Assembly: GCA_949316495.1 (NCBI GenBank)
Contig: OX439003.1
Coordinates: 27,193,656-27,257,655, forward strand
From: Amphiduros pacificus
Taxonomy: Eukaryota; Annelida; Polychaeta; Phyllodocida; Hesionidae
Length of the DNA stretch: 64,000 nucleotides
Reading direction: 5' to 3'
Shown here: positions 1-64,000 of the stretch, in pieces
How the letters are laid out: each line of letters begins with the position of its first letter
Numbering within the stretch: the first letter of the stretch is position 1
Notes under the pieces: model-generated
Seen by the model: only the letters and a program-made list of their open reading frames with translations
The model's database searches: none
Told to the model about the DNA's origin: nothing
Made by a program: the position numbers and the translations under genes

Positions 1-959
1 TTTGTAAATGTAAAATTCCATTGCACTCCCTACATATCATAAGTCGGATATATGTGTAACTGTTCGAGCTCTGGAGGGGCAGTGGATCTAGCTGGTCTAG
101 ATATCTTCCCATTACTGTGATATATTATATCTATGTACCTTAAGTAACTGATATTTTAGTACACTTGATAACAAATTTTCATGGCCAACATTAACATATG
201 CAATAAATATATGAATTAAAAAAAAAAAAAATTGAAGTCAGTTTTTTTTGTTAAATATCTATCCCGTTTTAAAACAATTGCAGGAGACGCAATTAATGTT
301 CAATATTTATCATGGAAATACTCATCTCAACATTTAAGATGCCCAATATATTATACATACAAACACACACAGACACAAAGTTAAAGAATTACTAGAGTAG
401 TGCATTGACACGTATTATTGCAACTAACAATTCATTCAGGACAAAAGCTATTTATCCTGAATGTCAAAATAAATCTCAATCGCAAATTAAGGATATGCTG
501 ATAAAGGGTCTTTTTATTGTTTAATATTTGTGTGGTATCAAAAAGGTATAAACGAACATACTGGCTCATGTTTCACAACCTCTACCAATTATTTCTGGGT
601 ATATTGTCAAATATTTCAGATAGGCCCTTCAAAGTAAAGTTATATAAAATATAAAATGAAAAGATTATAATTTTTCTTTTCAATTAAATAGGTATTTTGG
701 TATTTTTCAGGATGAATGCATAAACCTAAATGAAATCTGAATGTTTTGTTTCTTTCATTGTCTATCATTATGATATAATGCTAATTTGATATAATGATAT
801 GATGCAAACTAAAATCTTGATGCTAATTACATTAAGGCCCAGATTAAAAGAAATGTGTAGAACGGAACACTATCATATCAGGATCATACCAGCCGCCAGA
901 CAGAGAAGACGAGAGGACGGCTGTCACACATGAATTAGACACATGAATTTGTTACATCT
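1..959. other. Intergenic, AT-rich, no gene seen
   Basis: No reading frame, RNA gene or recognisable element was found in this stretch. It is AT-rich with short homopolymer and CA-rich runs (an acacac run near 361-375). Short imperfect direct repeats of a gatataatg motif lie near 770-800. Confidence 0.5.
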
Positions 960-1308
960 TCTCTTGATTATGATAACGGGCTCTTGGCTGGTTTACCGAA
1001 TTCTGAGATCAGGAAGTTGCAATCTTTGCAGAACTCTGCAGCACGTGTAGTGGGCAAGGTCAGAAAGTATGATCAAACTGAAGGAATTGCACTGGCTCCC
1101 TGTTCATGCCAGAATTTACTTAACACCTGGAAGGCATACAACGTTAAGGCCCCCTTTACATATGATCTGCTCACGTTTAAAAGGGGGGAAGAGACTTGTG
1201 ATCTAATGATGGCACGTTACGTACCTATTGGTCTGAAGACCGAAGGGGACTGAGCTCTCCCCTCAATAGCCCCTAAGCTATGGAGTGCTCTTCCTACTGA
1301 CATTAGGA

Positions 1309-1362
<54 letters not shown>

Positions 1363-1400
1363 TCTGGTATAAGCGTTATATTAATGCTATTATTATTATT
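960..1400 (+). mobile_element. LINE relic, 3' end of reverse-transcriptase ORF plus tail
   Basis: The translation from 984 reads LAGLPNSEIRKLQSLQNSAA and continues RVVGKVRKYD. This is the conserved extreme C-terminal part of non-LTR (I/Jockey/CR1-like) reverse transcriptases. A frame change then gives KELHWLPVHARI, the next conserved block. The stretch around 1260-1300 (ctcaatagcccctaagctat) matches the usual APKLW block near the ORF end. It is followed by an (AAT)n run and a tail (tctggtataagcgttat) that resembles the tail of a second LINE fragment at 37745-37960. The copy is 5'-truncated and frameshifted, so it is inactive. Clade assignment is uncertain. Confidence 0.75.
1310..1362. repeat. 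(AAT)n microsatellite
   Basis: About 17 uninterrupted AAT units lie at the 3' end of the LINE relic. They probably grew from its simple-repeat tail. Reverse-complement ATT units follow at about 1389-1401. Confidence 0.9.
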
Positions 1401-2207
1401 ACTTTTATTATATCTATAAAAATGATTATTTCCTGAGCTGCATCCGACACAAATGGCTATTTATATCCTGTGTAAATTATATGTTTTTCTGCCTCTCAAA
1501 TCTCTTATCTGTGTGTTGGGTGACCTGCAGCCTCTCTCAGCTGTACACCCATCCATCCATTCTATGTCAGTACCTCACCTGCATGACTGCCGCCTCAATA
1601 TCTGTCTATCATCTTGGTACCCATCTTCAACATCTATAGATATGTGTAGTTCACACCCTGTGTATCAGGCATCAAATTATGTATTATTGTTTCATACACA
1701 CATATAAACATATATAAACATATATAAACATTGTCTCTCACATGTAGCTGTCTGTCACTAGTGTCATTGCTTGTCCTGTATCTATCTCGATGTAGATCAC
1801 CTGTGCATCAGTCACCTGTGTCTATATATTGTTATTTCTCACATGTAGTTGTCTGTCACTAGTGTTAATGCTTGCCCGGTCTCTCGCCTGAGTGCGTGGG
1901 GTTAACTAGTGTTTTTGCTGGTTTCTGGTACCAAACATGTTTGTTTGTTACCTATTTTCTCTCTGTAAGAATCATCTGTCGCCAGTGATTTTAGATTATC
2001 TATCATCGGTTTGTCGCCACCCACTTCTGATATTAATCTCTAATTGGCAAGGCTGTGGTTGTTTTTCATCTCTCTCACCTCGCCACGTGAGTTGTCATGG
2101 ACAGGTCAGGCAGTGCCAAAACCATCCAGGACAAAACCATCCAGAGAAGGCCCATTGGAAAAAATCCCTCGAGGACATATGGTTGCTGTCCTGGCTTTCT
2201 TCCCTTA

Positions 2208-3349
2208 GGACCACCCGTTGTACATGTTTGGTTACTGACCTAACATTCGTCCCTGAGGACCACCCGTTGTACATGTATGGTTACTGACCTAACATTCGTC
2301 CCTGAGGACCACCCGTTGTACATGTATGGTTACCGACCTAACATTCGTCCCTGAGGACCACCCGTTGTACATGTATGGTTACTGACCTAACATTCGTCCC
2401 TGAGGACCACCCGTTGTACATGTATGGTTACCGACCTAACATTCGTCCCTGAGGACCACCCGTTGTACATGTATGGTTACTGACCTAACATTCGTCCCTG
2501 AGGACCACCCGTTGTACATGTATGGTTACCGACCTAACATTCGTCCCTGAGAACCACCCGTTGTACATGTATGGTTACTGACCTAACATTCGTCCCTGAG
2601 GACCACCCGTTGTACATGTATGGTTACCGACCTAACATTCGTCCCTGAGAACCACCCGTTGTACATGTATGGTTACCGACCTAACATTCGTCCCTGAGGA
2701 CCACCCGTTGTACATGTATGGTTACCGACCTAACATTCGTCCCTGAGAACCACCCGTTGTACATGTATGGTTACCAACCTAACATTCGTCCCTGAGAACC
2801 ACCCGTTGTACATGTATGGTTACTGACCTAACATTCGTCCCTGAGGACCACCCGTTGTACATGTATGGTTACCGACCTAACATTCGTCCCTGAGAACCAC
2901 CCGTTGTACATGTATGGTTACCGACCTAACATTCGTCCCTGAGAACCACCCGTTGTACATGTATGGTTACTGACCTAACATTCGTCCCTGAGAACCACCC
3001 GTTGTACATGTATGGTTACTGACCTAACATTCGTCCCTGAGGACCACCCGTTGTACATGTATGGTTACCGACCTAACATTCGTCCCTGAGAACCACCCGT
3101 TGTACATGTATGGTTACCGACCTAACATTCGTCCCTGAGAACCACCCGTTGTACATGTATGGTTACCGACCTAACATTCGTCCCTGAGAACCACCCGTTG
3201 TACATGTATGGTTACCGACCTAACATTCGTCCCTGAGAACCACCCGTTGTACATGTATGGTTACTGACCTAACATTCGTCCCTGAGGACCACCCGTTGTA
3301 CATGTTTGGTTACTGACCTAACATTCGTCCTTGAGGACCACCAATTGTA
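2208..3349. repeat. 49-bp minisatellite, about 23 copies
   Basis: The unit is ggttaccgacctaacattcg plus tccctgaggaccacccgttg plus tacatgtat. Copies are nearly identical and vary at a few fixed sites: tactgacc versus taccgacc, and gaggacc versus gagaacc. The variants occur in runs and alternations, which suggests recent expansion of multi-unit blocks. The array ends about 1.5 kb upstream of the large gene's start codon. No coding role is supported. Confidence 0.95.
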
Positions 3350-3351
3350 CC

Positions 3352-3541
3352 TCTGTGTGTCTTCCTGTGTGTCTGCTTATGTGCCTACCTGTGTAACTGC
3401 CAGTGTGTCTGCCTGTGTGTCTGCCTGTGTGTCTGCCTCTGTCTACCTGTGTGTCTACCTGTGTGTCTACCTGTGTGCCAGCCTGTGTGTCAGCCTGTGT
3501 GTCTGCTTGTGTGTCTGTTTGTGTGTCTGTCTGTGTGTCAG
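3352..3541. repeat. GT/CTG-rich short tandem repeat, about 12-bp unit
   Basis: The array consists of degenerate units of the form tgtgtgtctgcc, with shorter gtgt variants toward the end. The Cys/Val-rich open frames across it are products of the repeat composition and not genes. Confidence 0.85.
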
Positions 3542-3824
3542 CCGGTCACTTCTATATTTTATACATATCTGGTTTTGGAGACTCTTTGGTGTGTTAGAAT
3601 TACCAAGGGCAGTTCAAGTCGAGTATCAGTATGCGTCTCTGATTATATAAACCATTTTTCCTTTCGCCTCGAAAAATAGCTTTCGGTAAGGAATTTTTGT
3701 TATCACTATAATAATGTTCTATATCGATCTATCAGAAAAACGTATTATTTGAGTATATGGAAAAAGTAGTCAAGGACTATTGATCTGTTCACTGTGATAG
3801 AGGCCAATAGCTGGAGGGTTAATC

Positions 3825-3970
3825 TGATGTCCTTGTAAATCTTGTAAATGCCTTGTAAATGCCGAGGACATGACAATTCAGAGTAGCAGCATTATATCTG
3901 CTAAAAATAGGTCTCATGGTGATATAACAGGAACAATGATGAAAGTGATGTGAAACTCCAAACAAACAAA
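3825..3970 (+). mobile_element. SINE fragment (3' part only)
   Basis: The segment holds gacatgacaattcag, then tatatctgct, ggtctcat and gaaagtgatgtgaaa, ending in a caaacaaac tail. These blocks match in order the body and tail of the fuller copies at 33932-34250 and 58330-58642. The tRNA-like head is missing, so this copy is 5'-truncated. Confidence 0.7.
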
Positions 3971-4777
3971 ATCACTGTGATAAAATATCAATCTTACAAA
4001 AAAATAAGAGATTCTTCATCTGATCATTATAAAGAATTGTAATTCTGATGATTATAAGGCATCATATATATTATAATTAAAATATTATTTGTGGCAAAGT
4101 ATTATAATCATAAACGACTCACCAGTATCATGATCTGATGAGTGTGAGAGAGTAGTGGTTTGATACCAAGGGGATAGTGGTTGAGATCTATATGTGAACA
4201 CAGTCTTAGGAGTAAAGAGTTGTCAGTATTGTTATATCCCTGTATAACGGGGATATAACGTGCTCTCAAATATCACTGCCAACATGGCAACCACCCAGTC
4301 GTGGTCATATGATATGCGCGTTAAGAACAGCAGCCAAACATCTCTTTGTTCACGCATATATCTAACTCAATTAGTTCACGCAGAGTCATTGTGTGACATT
4401 ATTTGGTCACACAGCCTTTGCTTGACATCGTTTGGTCACTCATACTTGGTTTGTGAAAATAGGGTCAGGTTGGTGTCCCACGTGACCTCACTTGGCTACG
4501 TTCATGCGTGACCAAATGTGAACTTGGCTCCAAATGATTATTAGAAGACACATCACATGATCCATGAAATGTTACGCGATAATGAATAGTTTAGTCGCTT
4601 GCATTTTACAGACTGATGAAGTAAATGCCACGATAATGCATATATGATGGTATTGATTGCTGTAAATTATAATTTATCACAGAGAGAAATACGACTTGAA
4701 CATAAGAACAAAACTCTCCATACGGAATGTAGGATGAACATTTATCAAATGTGAATTCCTTGCATGCGGACGTGTAT
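3971..4777. other. Upstream region of the large gene, no gene seen
   Basis: This AT-rich stretch has no supported coding sequence. The 83-residue open frame at 4260-4511 has no recognisable domain. A repeated tttggtcac motif (about 4398-4440 and 4505) is the only local pattern. Promoter elements may be present but are not identifiable by eye. Confidence 0.4.
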
Positions 4778-4787
4778 TATATATAAA
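4778..4787 (+). promoter_or_regulatory. TATA-like box upstream of first exon
   Basis: A tatatataaa motif lies about 45 bases before the first ATG. That spacing would allow a short 5' leader. In DNA this AT-rich such motifs arise by chance, and no initiator or transcript evidence is available. Confidence 0.25.
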
Positions 4788-4830
4788 AAAATCATATTCT
4801 TTTAACCAAACTATTATAAAATTTATCAAT

Positions 4831-57026
<52,196 letters not shown>

Positions 57027-58329
57027 TGAACCGGAAATTCTGGACATTTTCTTTTTTTGTTTTAAAAATGGAAATGGATCTAATAATACGAAATTGACAA
57101 TTTTAAGTATCACATTGAGTACAATAACATATTACATTCCTGATCAAATGTTGGTATGTTGGAATTTCATTCAGTGTTGCTGAAGAATAATAGGTATGTT
57201 AAACTGACAGGAGATCTGTTACAAGTGTATTTTTGTAAGTGATATTTTTCGAGAATTACCATGAAGGATTCCTGACATTTTAACACGTAATAATTTAACG
57301 ACTTTTTACCAGTCGTTTTGAGTTGTTTTTATTTATCCATTTCTTTGTGATGTAATTTGATGTTTTATTTATTCCTGAGTGAGTTTTTCAGCAAGTAACA
57401 TATTTGAGCAAATCATAGTAAATGTTACTTATCGATATTTCCTTTTTCCTTTTTGAGTTTGATAAGGCACAATAAGGCAGGAATTAGATTTTCATAATAA
57501 TATTGAGTTGTATGGATGTATGATTTATCAGAACAATACAATGCGTTATTATTACTAATTTACAAATAATACAAGTATTTCAAGTAGTCATTTATTGAAG
57601 AAAACATCATCTGCCTAAAAAGTTTTGTCCTATCTGCCACGACCAGCCGGGAAGTAAAAATCGGCCGACTTCACAGGGTCCCGGGCGCCGGGGAGTTCAT
57701 CAGTGGTAATCTGAGATATGCCTCAGTGGCTGTGGTCACATTTTACAGGTGTGCCGCACGGCACATGCAAGATTCAATGACGTCTTCAGGATATCCTAAA
57801 GACGTTTGGTGAGAAAATATCGTGTAAACGCCGGCAACTTTTATGTTGCAGCCAAAAGTTCCTGATGACCCGTGCGAAGTCTTAAAACTACCTCAATGTG
57901 GCCGATGATCTCCCGGTACCCTCGCGTCACCCTGGCATGCCAACTGATTTTGTAAAAAAAAAACCATTGGCATTGGCCGGGCATCTTTACTGAAATCAGC
58001 GCAAATGTGACTGGGGTATTACCTGATCTGCTGAAATTCTGAAATTCGAGTCCAAAGAAACACAAAAACTAACAATCAATCCTATTTTGCTAGAATCCTA
58101 TAAAACATAATAAAAATTTAGTAAAAACAGAAGCGTTATGGGAATCTGCAATCGCCTGCTGTGTTGAAGGAGACTGCTTGTTAGTACGTTTCTGGTTTCT
58201 TATCTGACTCAGTGATAATTGAATAATTTGTGAACATTTGATAAAAATAATTTCCACTCATCAATACTCATCAATAGTAGTTGAACTAGGTTGATATATT
58301 AGATGTAAACCATTAATTAGCAGCAAGTG
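57027..58329. other. 3' region of the gene and intergenic DNA
   Basis: This stretch should hold the 3' untranslated region; an aataaa lies near 58108, too generic to assign. Within it, about 57625-57960 is GC-rich (e.g. cagggtcccgggcgccgggg), without a recognisable domain, tRNA box or termini, and is probably a transposon scrap. Confidence 0.35.
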
Positions 58330-58642
58330 AAGGCTACAGGCCTTGGCCTAGTTGGTTCGAGTGCTAGCTTATTAGCACCAGTTCCTCTGTGGTGATCCAA
58401 TGTCGTGGGTTCGATCCCTGGCCATGCTGAGATTGAACTCATGACACAATTTCCCTGAGGCCCATGCCTAAAGTGTTAACCCTTTAAAATCCTTTGTAAA
58501 TCTGTGACCAGGTGGGTTGTCATGTCAAGGGCCTGCGACATGACAATTCAGTGAGGCAGCACTATATCTGCTATAAGTAGGTCTCATCATGAAATGACTG
58601 AGATAATGTTGAAAGTGATGTAAAACCCCAAACAAACAAAAC
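58330..58642 (+). mobile_element. tRNA-derived SINE downstream of the gene
   Basis: Same family as 33932-34250: a tRNA-like head (ttggcctagttggttcgagt, tcgtgggttcgatccctggc), body and (aaac)n tail. The flanking duplication is near perfect: attagcagcaagtg at about 58316-58329 and attagcagcaaatg at about 58643-58656. Confidence 0.92.
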
Positions 58643-58656
58643 ATTAGCAGCAAATG

Positions 58657-60487
58657 TAAATGCCTAAACCTGTTGATTGAAAAAACTAGAAAGAGATAAT
58701 TTAGATAAAAATAAATCTCTTACTTGCCAAAGCAAAGTTATTTTATTTCGTGCAATAAGTAATAATTACTACTACAAGCCCTCTTAACAACATATCAAAC
58801 ATCTCGATTTTTGGATACTAAATGACGATTGGTGTGTCTTCAAACCTCCATTCATTCATTCACATGCATAATTTGAACTTCTTAAGGGAAAGTCTCATCA
58901 TCGCATCGTCTCGTGTATCTTGGGGAAGTAATGGTGACATTCATAAGTTTTTTGCTTGAATTCCCTCGCTGTGGAATAAAGGTCATGTTATTGGCCTGCC
59001 GACGTTGAGCCATATGGGGTTACAAGTTGCTAAGCAGGATCCCCTTTGTGCAAGACTAGCCATCTCTGTCCAACCCCATTTGTGTACTTTATTAGACCGT
59101 CAGAGTGTGACAAAACTGCATCTTATGTCTCAATAGAGGGTAGAGGCTGTGTCACTTTGCGTTGCTGCTAACCAGCCCACCCCCTTGACTTAACTTTCCG
59201 TTCCCTATTTATATTGTATGACAGATTGAAATCAGACTTGACACTTAACAATCATGAAGGATTGAAAAGGATCCACAGTAAACATAACACTTTTTCTCCT
59301 GAAAAACTATATTTCAAGTGTGTATTTTCATAAAAAAATATTCATGAAAAATAATCTCCAAGCTTACCGGCACAGAATGTCCTTGATGATGTAACCTCAT
59401 TGCCTTGTTACTTGATAAAGACAGATGTTGTGTCCGAAGTATCAAGACTACCACACAAAACAATTGTGCTGATGTCCATCCATGATAAAGGTAAAGGAAA
59501 GTCTTACGCTGATGAAACGTAGTCAGTGTCATTACTGACCATGGAGCAGAGGAAAAACTGACCACCTTAAAACTGATGATTAATTGAGAGCAAAAAGTAT
59601 AATAGTTTGGAAATCAAAATCATTTGAATAACATTAACAGAAAGAGTATATTTCTTATTTAACAAGGATGATTATTCCACAAAAAAAGAAACAGTTGAAT
59701 CTAAATATCTCCCTTGCCCAAGCGAAATTATACCTTTCATTGGAGGGAAATAAACACTGAAAAAAATACCCCAAAAATCTTCTCGGTGAAGAATTCTCTC
59801 TACATTCTTACCAATATCTTTAAAATGTATGTTTCTTATATTATAATACTAACCCAGATGATTATAAGACTGTGATCAACGCGCCATCTAGCAATGCAAA
59901 AACAAAATCGGCCACCACAGGACAGTTCGGTCGCACATGTGCGTAGAAATCGCACCAAGAACCGCCATTATTTAATTTTGACATGGAACAGCAGCAAGGT
60001 TATCGACCTTCTCTCGTGGAATAATCAGGATTCGCAAGTTGTTTGCTGAGTCGTGTCTTGTAAACAAGCCATCTTATAGGAAAACAGTTTAAAATGGATT
60101 TTATCAAATAATATGGAATAATTAATGTAAAATGAAAGTGTTCTGACGGCCAAGAAAGAGAAGCTGGAACAACAAGGAATTGCATATAATCAGTAGCATT
60201 AATGCTGTGGTTGGAAGAAATAGAAATAACTTGGAGGCCAAAGTTTCAAGATTAAATAACAACCGGATTATTATCGACATTTGATAAAAGTCCGGGAAAG
60301 GAGGTCACGTGATCCGGAAGTAGATCTAAAACTGAAGTCACCGAAATATTGGAGGTGAAGAACAAAATATTAAAAGAAATTACTATTAAACACGTCTTTT
60401 AATAATTCTTAACAATTGTTTAAGTTCCGGAAGGGAAGGAACAAAGAATTGTGGAACAAAATAAGATAAAATTATTGAAGTTTTCAC
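58657..60487. other. Intergenic, no gene seen
   Basis: No coding frame with a recognisable domain, no tRNA and no repeat array was identified. Short palindromic or GC-rich patches occur (near 59000-59180 and 59880-59960), probably remnants of old elements. Confidence 0.4.
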
Positions 60488-60556
60488 ACACCAATATCAT
60501 GACGATCTCTGAAGTTAAGCAAGATTGAGTCTGTTAATACTGGGATGAGTAACCAC
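60488..60556 (+). repeat. 5S-rRNA-like fragment
   Basis: The stretch with gatctctgaagttaagcaag and then attgagtctgttaatactgg plus gatgagtaacc parallels the conserved internal promoter part of animal 5S rRNA (gaagttaagcaac, ggttagtacttggatgggtgacc). Only the middle is present and it carries several changes. It is a 5S pseudogene or the head of a 5S-derived SINE, not a working 5S gene. Confidence 0.7.
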
Positions 60557-60689
60557 TTACTGTTCTTAAAATAAAATGAAATGAAATTGTTAATTCAAAA
60601 TATGATAAATCTGGATTCAGGTTGCTGAACTCAATTGTAACTTCAATGATAATTCCATTTGAGAATATCAGTGCTAGGGAAAATTTATC

Positions 60690-62150
60690 AGCTTTTAGCC
60701 CTTCCTTTTGGGTTGACAATTGCTCCAGGAATCTTCACAGAAGTGATGAAGGAGATAGCTTGAGTTTGTGGGAGTCCTATATGACCTAGCCAGAAAGAGC
60801 AAAAAAAGAAAGAAAGAGCAATTCCATCACCAGAGAGAGTGGAGAAAATAGTCAAGTTAATATAAAAGTTGAAAGAAAATGTACCAGCTTCGACATGGTT
60901 GTCATTAATAGGTCTCCTTAGCTCAGTTGCCAATCAAGTACCTTTAGGGAGACAACACAATTTCCGGACAACCATTGGTCCATGAGTCAAGACAGCAGGA
61001 ATACAAAGATACAATTCCACAGGGACATGATTCCACATCTGGACTGGTGGACTGGTCAAGTTCTAAATAAAAGAAACCCTCTAGCCCAGTTTTCACCATA
61101 TGTACAGATATTCACAGATGCCAGCATGGAAGGCTCGGGAGCTCACTTGAATGGAATAGAGATATCAGGACTGTGGGAGTTGAGAGAGAAGAAATTATTC
61201 CGGACAACCATTGGTCCATGAGTCAAGACAGCAGGAATACAAAGATACAATTCCACAGGGACATGATTCCACATCTGGACTCTCTGTTGGAGATGGGAGC
61301 AGTGAACTGAGCCTGAATACATTATGCAGAGACGTTAAAGGGAAAACAAGTTCTCATAGAAACAAAGTAACAGTGCTATCATACATAAATCACCAGGGAG
61401 GTACAAGCTCACAAAGTCTTATGCAGAAACTCAGACACTGTTCAGAATTGCACAAGATCTACAGATTAAGTTGCATGCACGTCATCGGATGCCTCAGCGT
61501 TGGCAGTAGATGGCATGATGATGGATTGGGAAGATCTGTATGCTTATGCTTACCCTCCAACGGGACTGATTCAAGCAGTTATAAACAAGTTGAAAGTTGC
61601 ACGCTCATTGTCATAGCACCCCATTGGTTGGAGAAAATGTGGTTTTCAGAAATAGAACTGTTAAAAGTAGGCACAGTGATTCAGTTGCCTCACAAGAAGA
61701 TTTACTGAAACAACCATTAACTCCAGTGTTTCATCAAAGACCTCAAGTGCTCAACTTTTACCCCTGGAAACTATCCAGCAAGCTTTAATAGAACAAGGAT
61801 TTGACTCTAGAGTAGCTAAACAAGTATCTGAAGCAGTTACTTAGAGCTCACAAACCATATATGAGGTAGGATGGAAGAACTTTTTTGTCTGGTGTGAGAA
61901 GAACAATATCATAAGTAAAGAGGCATCAGATATTCAAGTATGCAATTATTTGTAGAAATTGTTTGAAGAAGGCAAACAAGTGAATTCTATAAAAGGGCAT
62001 CGCTCAGCACGATGTCGTATTATGGTACAGAGATAAAGTGGATATCAGTAGTTCAAAGTATATTTCTGATCTCATGAAATCGTACAAAAGGAAAAGACCT
62101 AAAGAGAGAATTTTCCAAAGTGGGACTTGTGGGACTTGAGAATAAAGCCT
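60690..62150 (+). mobile_element. DIRS-like retroelement fossil (broken)
   Basis: Recognisable parts in order are a reverse-transcriptase block (PFGLTIAPGIFTEVMK), an RNase H-like block (QIFTDASMEGSGAHLNG), a downstream block of the same polyprotein (LSYINHQGGTSSQSLMQ), and a later stretch that resembles the N-terminal arm of the tyrosine recombinase. This order is typical of DIRS/Ngaro-type elements. It is a partial, rearranged copy with many breaks (more than five) and no recognised terminal repeats. It looks old and inactive. Exact clade is uncertain. Confidence 0.7.
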
Positions 62151-64000
62151 AACAAAATGAGGCATGGCCAATGCCCCCCTCTAATTTCCAACAACCCCAT
62201 CAATTCCAACAACACATATATCAATCCCAACAAGTGATTGAAGTGTACTGAAGATATTTGATAAATCAGGTCTATCTTATATGTTATATTTATCTAGAAA
62301 TATGGTTGTATTCTATAAAGGAGAAGATTTGAACAAATCTATTTGTGTGTGTCCATCAATTCCAACAATTCCATCTATCCCATGAACCAATATAATTCAA
62401 TATTGATCATACCTTCAGTAAGTATTCTATGTACAGACCTGCACAGTCCATAAGCTCTGTACATTTTCCTACACATATCTGGTAAACCCAATATTTCTAG
62501 AAATGAGAAGAATCGGATGAATCTGAACAATTCCATCTTTGGCTACTTCCTATAAATTCCAACAATTCTATCAATCCCATCTATAGCATGTCCTGTCCTT
62601 CTGTCTTGATAAACTGTGAAGAAACCCATTTATCTGAACTTTCTTCACATATATCAAACCACCCTGCTAAATTATTGATGGTGTTAATGAGGCCCACCTA
62701 TGGTGAGGTGTGGAATTAATGACTTTATTGTTTCTATCAACCATTTCAATCAGCCCCCTTGTAATCAGAATCAGATGAATCAGAACTAATGCATGTCTAT
62801 TTGTAATCTACCCCTTGACTGTTACCATCCTTTATCAACCTTTTTATGCTGTGGGGGTCTATCAGGAAGGGGGATGAAGCTCAGTCAAATCTACTTCATA
62901 CACTTATCAGAAAAGCATGAACGACTTAGTGGATTCCTTCATGTCTGCATGTCCCCCTACAAAAAATGGGATGTGTCTGGACAATACACTATAAGCATGT
63001 TTTTTATAAATTTATTTTCATAAATGGTTGGAAATGATGTTAAGATGAATCATATTTTATCCAATATCTAAATCGACCAACTCATATTGCTCAAAAGATC
63101 AAGAATTCATTTGTGGAATGATAGTCCTGTCTTCTGTATGTGTTAATTGGTATTATGTCATGCCACCTGGGGTACCAACATCTACCCTCTGGCCTACCCT
63201 CTGCTATTACATACACCACCCAACTTGTGGTCAATGGTCTGTCAGAGCAAGATATATTCCTGCACTTTGAGGACATGGTCTCACATCAAAGCATAACAGT
63301 GTAAACATTATGTAATAGTAAACAAAGGACAGGGTGTTCCTCTGACTAAGATGGCACAGATACAATGTTAGCTAGAAATCGGCACATCCCTACAGCACAC
63401 AAATTGATGTCTGCAGAGTTGTACTTCTTTAGTTTTTATTCAAATTGATCATGATTGATTGATAAAGTTGACTATCTTTACTCTATGTTGTCAAGACATA
63501 AACTAATGATCCTGGTAATATATCAGATGTGTTGAGCAGATTAAGAGTCTGTCACCAGCAGGTCAATTGTGGGATGCATGATTATCTTGCATGGGAAATT
63601 TAGACAAAAGATTGAAGGTGGTGTTATTAAAAGTTAGATGTGTTTTGAATGCCTTCACAGCAAGGTGGTTTCATGCCCCTGTGCAAGAGATGACAATCAG
63701 CCCCTTGTCTGATATTATCAACACCTCATGAGGTTTTGATATCGTGTTTACCCACTTCCAGAATTTGCCACCTCCAGATATATATTACTCTCAACCCTGA
63801 CCATCTTTTCTACCAACATCCCAGTATAATTTTGTGACAATTAGAATTTTGATGAAAGCATGAAATATCTCTATCACTATCATTATTCAACTTTTTTTCA
63901 TGGATTTACCATTTTCAAAAGAAAGAAACTTAAAATGTATTAATAGATATGCTAATAATTATGTGATTTCTAGAGATAGTTTTCCAACAAAGATTTGTAT
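62151..64000. other. Intergenic, no gene seen
   Basis: No supported gene or RNA. The phrase atcaattccaacaa (with close variants) recurs dispersed between 62190 and 62580, suggesting an old degenerate repeat. Open frames here (e.g. 62793-63023) show no domain. Confidence 0.4.

Noticed and set aside
3306-3679. Cys/Val-rich plus-strand ORFs that look like secreted cysteine-rich peptides
   Set aside because: They arise from the gtgtgtctgcc repeat in all frames and have no independent signal or splice context.
4260-4511. 83-codon ORF upstream of the gene
   Set aside because: No recognisable domain, no signal peptide and composition like its non-coding flanks.
61211-61708. 165-codon ORF as a possible host gene
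   Set aside because: Its recognisable stretch belongs to the DIRS-like fossil, so it is covered by that entry.

Overview
The window is animal nuclear DNA. It is AT-rich, with spliceosomal introns, long minisatellites and many transposable-element relics. Its tRNA-headed SINEs with an (AAAC)n tail, LINE and Penelope relics and hAT copies suggest a lophotrochozoan, probably a bivalve mollusc. That assignment is an inference from repeat style, not a proof.

The core is one very large plus-strand gene. I can follow it through 62 exons from an ATG at 4831 to a TGA at 57026. The exons add up to 8,847 coding bases (2,948 residues), and every exon junction keeps frame. The predicted product is a secreted, modular extracellular-matrix protein. 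Its order is: signal peptide; cysteine-rich LRR cap; about 900 residues of leucine-rich repeats; LRR C-terminal cap; a fibronectin-III-like segment; a fibro-slime (PA14-like) domain; cadherin-like repeats; an F5/8 type C (discoidin) domain; cysteine-rich GCC2/GCC3-like segments; EGF-like domains; a thrombospondin type-3 calcium-binding array; the thrombospondin C-terminal lectin-like domain; and a laminin-G-like domain. No transmembrane segment and no coiled coil was seen. The C-terminal third is clearly thrombospondin. The front two thirds are unlike classical thrombospondins, and I regard this as the main find.

Layout. 1-4830: intergenic, with a LINE relic, a 49-bp minisatellite, a GT-rich minisatellite and a SINE tail. 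4831-7092: signal peptide, N-cap and first LRR exons, with a 41/42-bp minisatellite in intron 1. 7093-16173: a 9-kb intron with a 13-bp minisatellite, a Penelope-like relic split by a SINE, an unidentified zinc-finger ORF, and a 2.9-kb inverted repeat enclosing a 66-bp minisatellite and a long (AT)n tract. 16174-32468: the LRR exons, with introns holding a hAT transposon, a LINE with nested SINEs and a 37-bp minisatellite. 32469-49393: LRR cap, FN3-like, fibro-slime, cadherin-like, F5/8C, Cys-rich and EGF exons. 49394-51417: an intron carrying a 1.08-kb foldback element with a perfect 9-bp target duplication. 51418-57026: thrombospondin type-3, C-terminal and laminin-G exons, with a fourfold tandem duplication of one exon's acceptor and 5' end. 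57027-64000: intergenic, with a SINE, a 5S-rRNA-like fragment and a broken DIRS-like fossil.

The modules suggest a large adhesive matrix protein: LRRs and FN3 for protein contacts, F5/8C and laminin-G for membrane or glycan contacts, and calcium-dependent folding of the type-3 repeats with the C-terminal domain. No second host gene could be supported with confidence.
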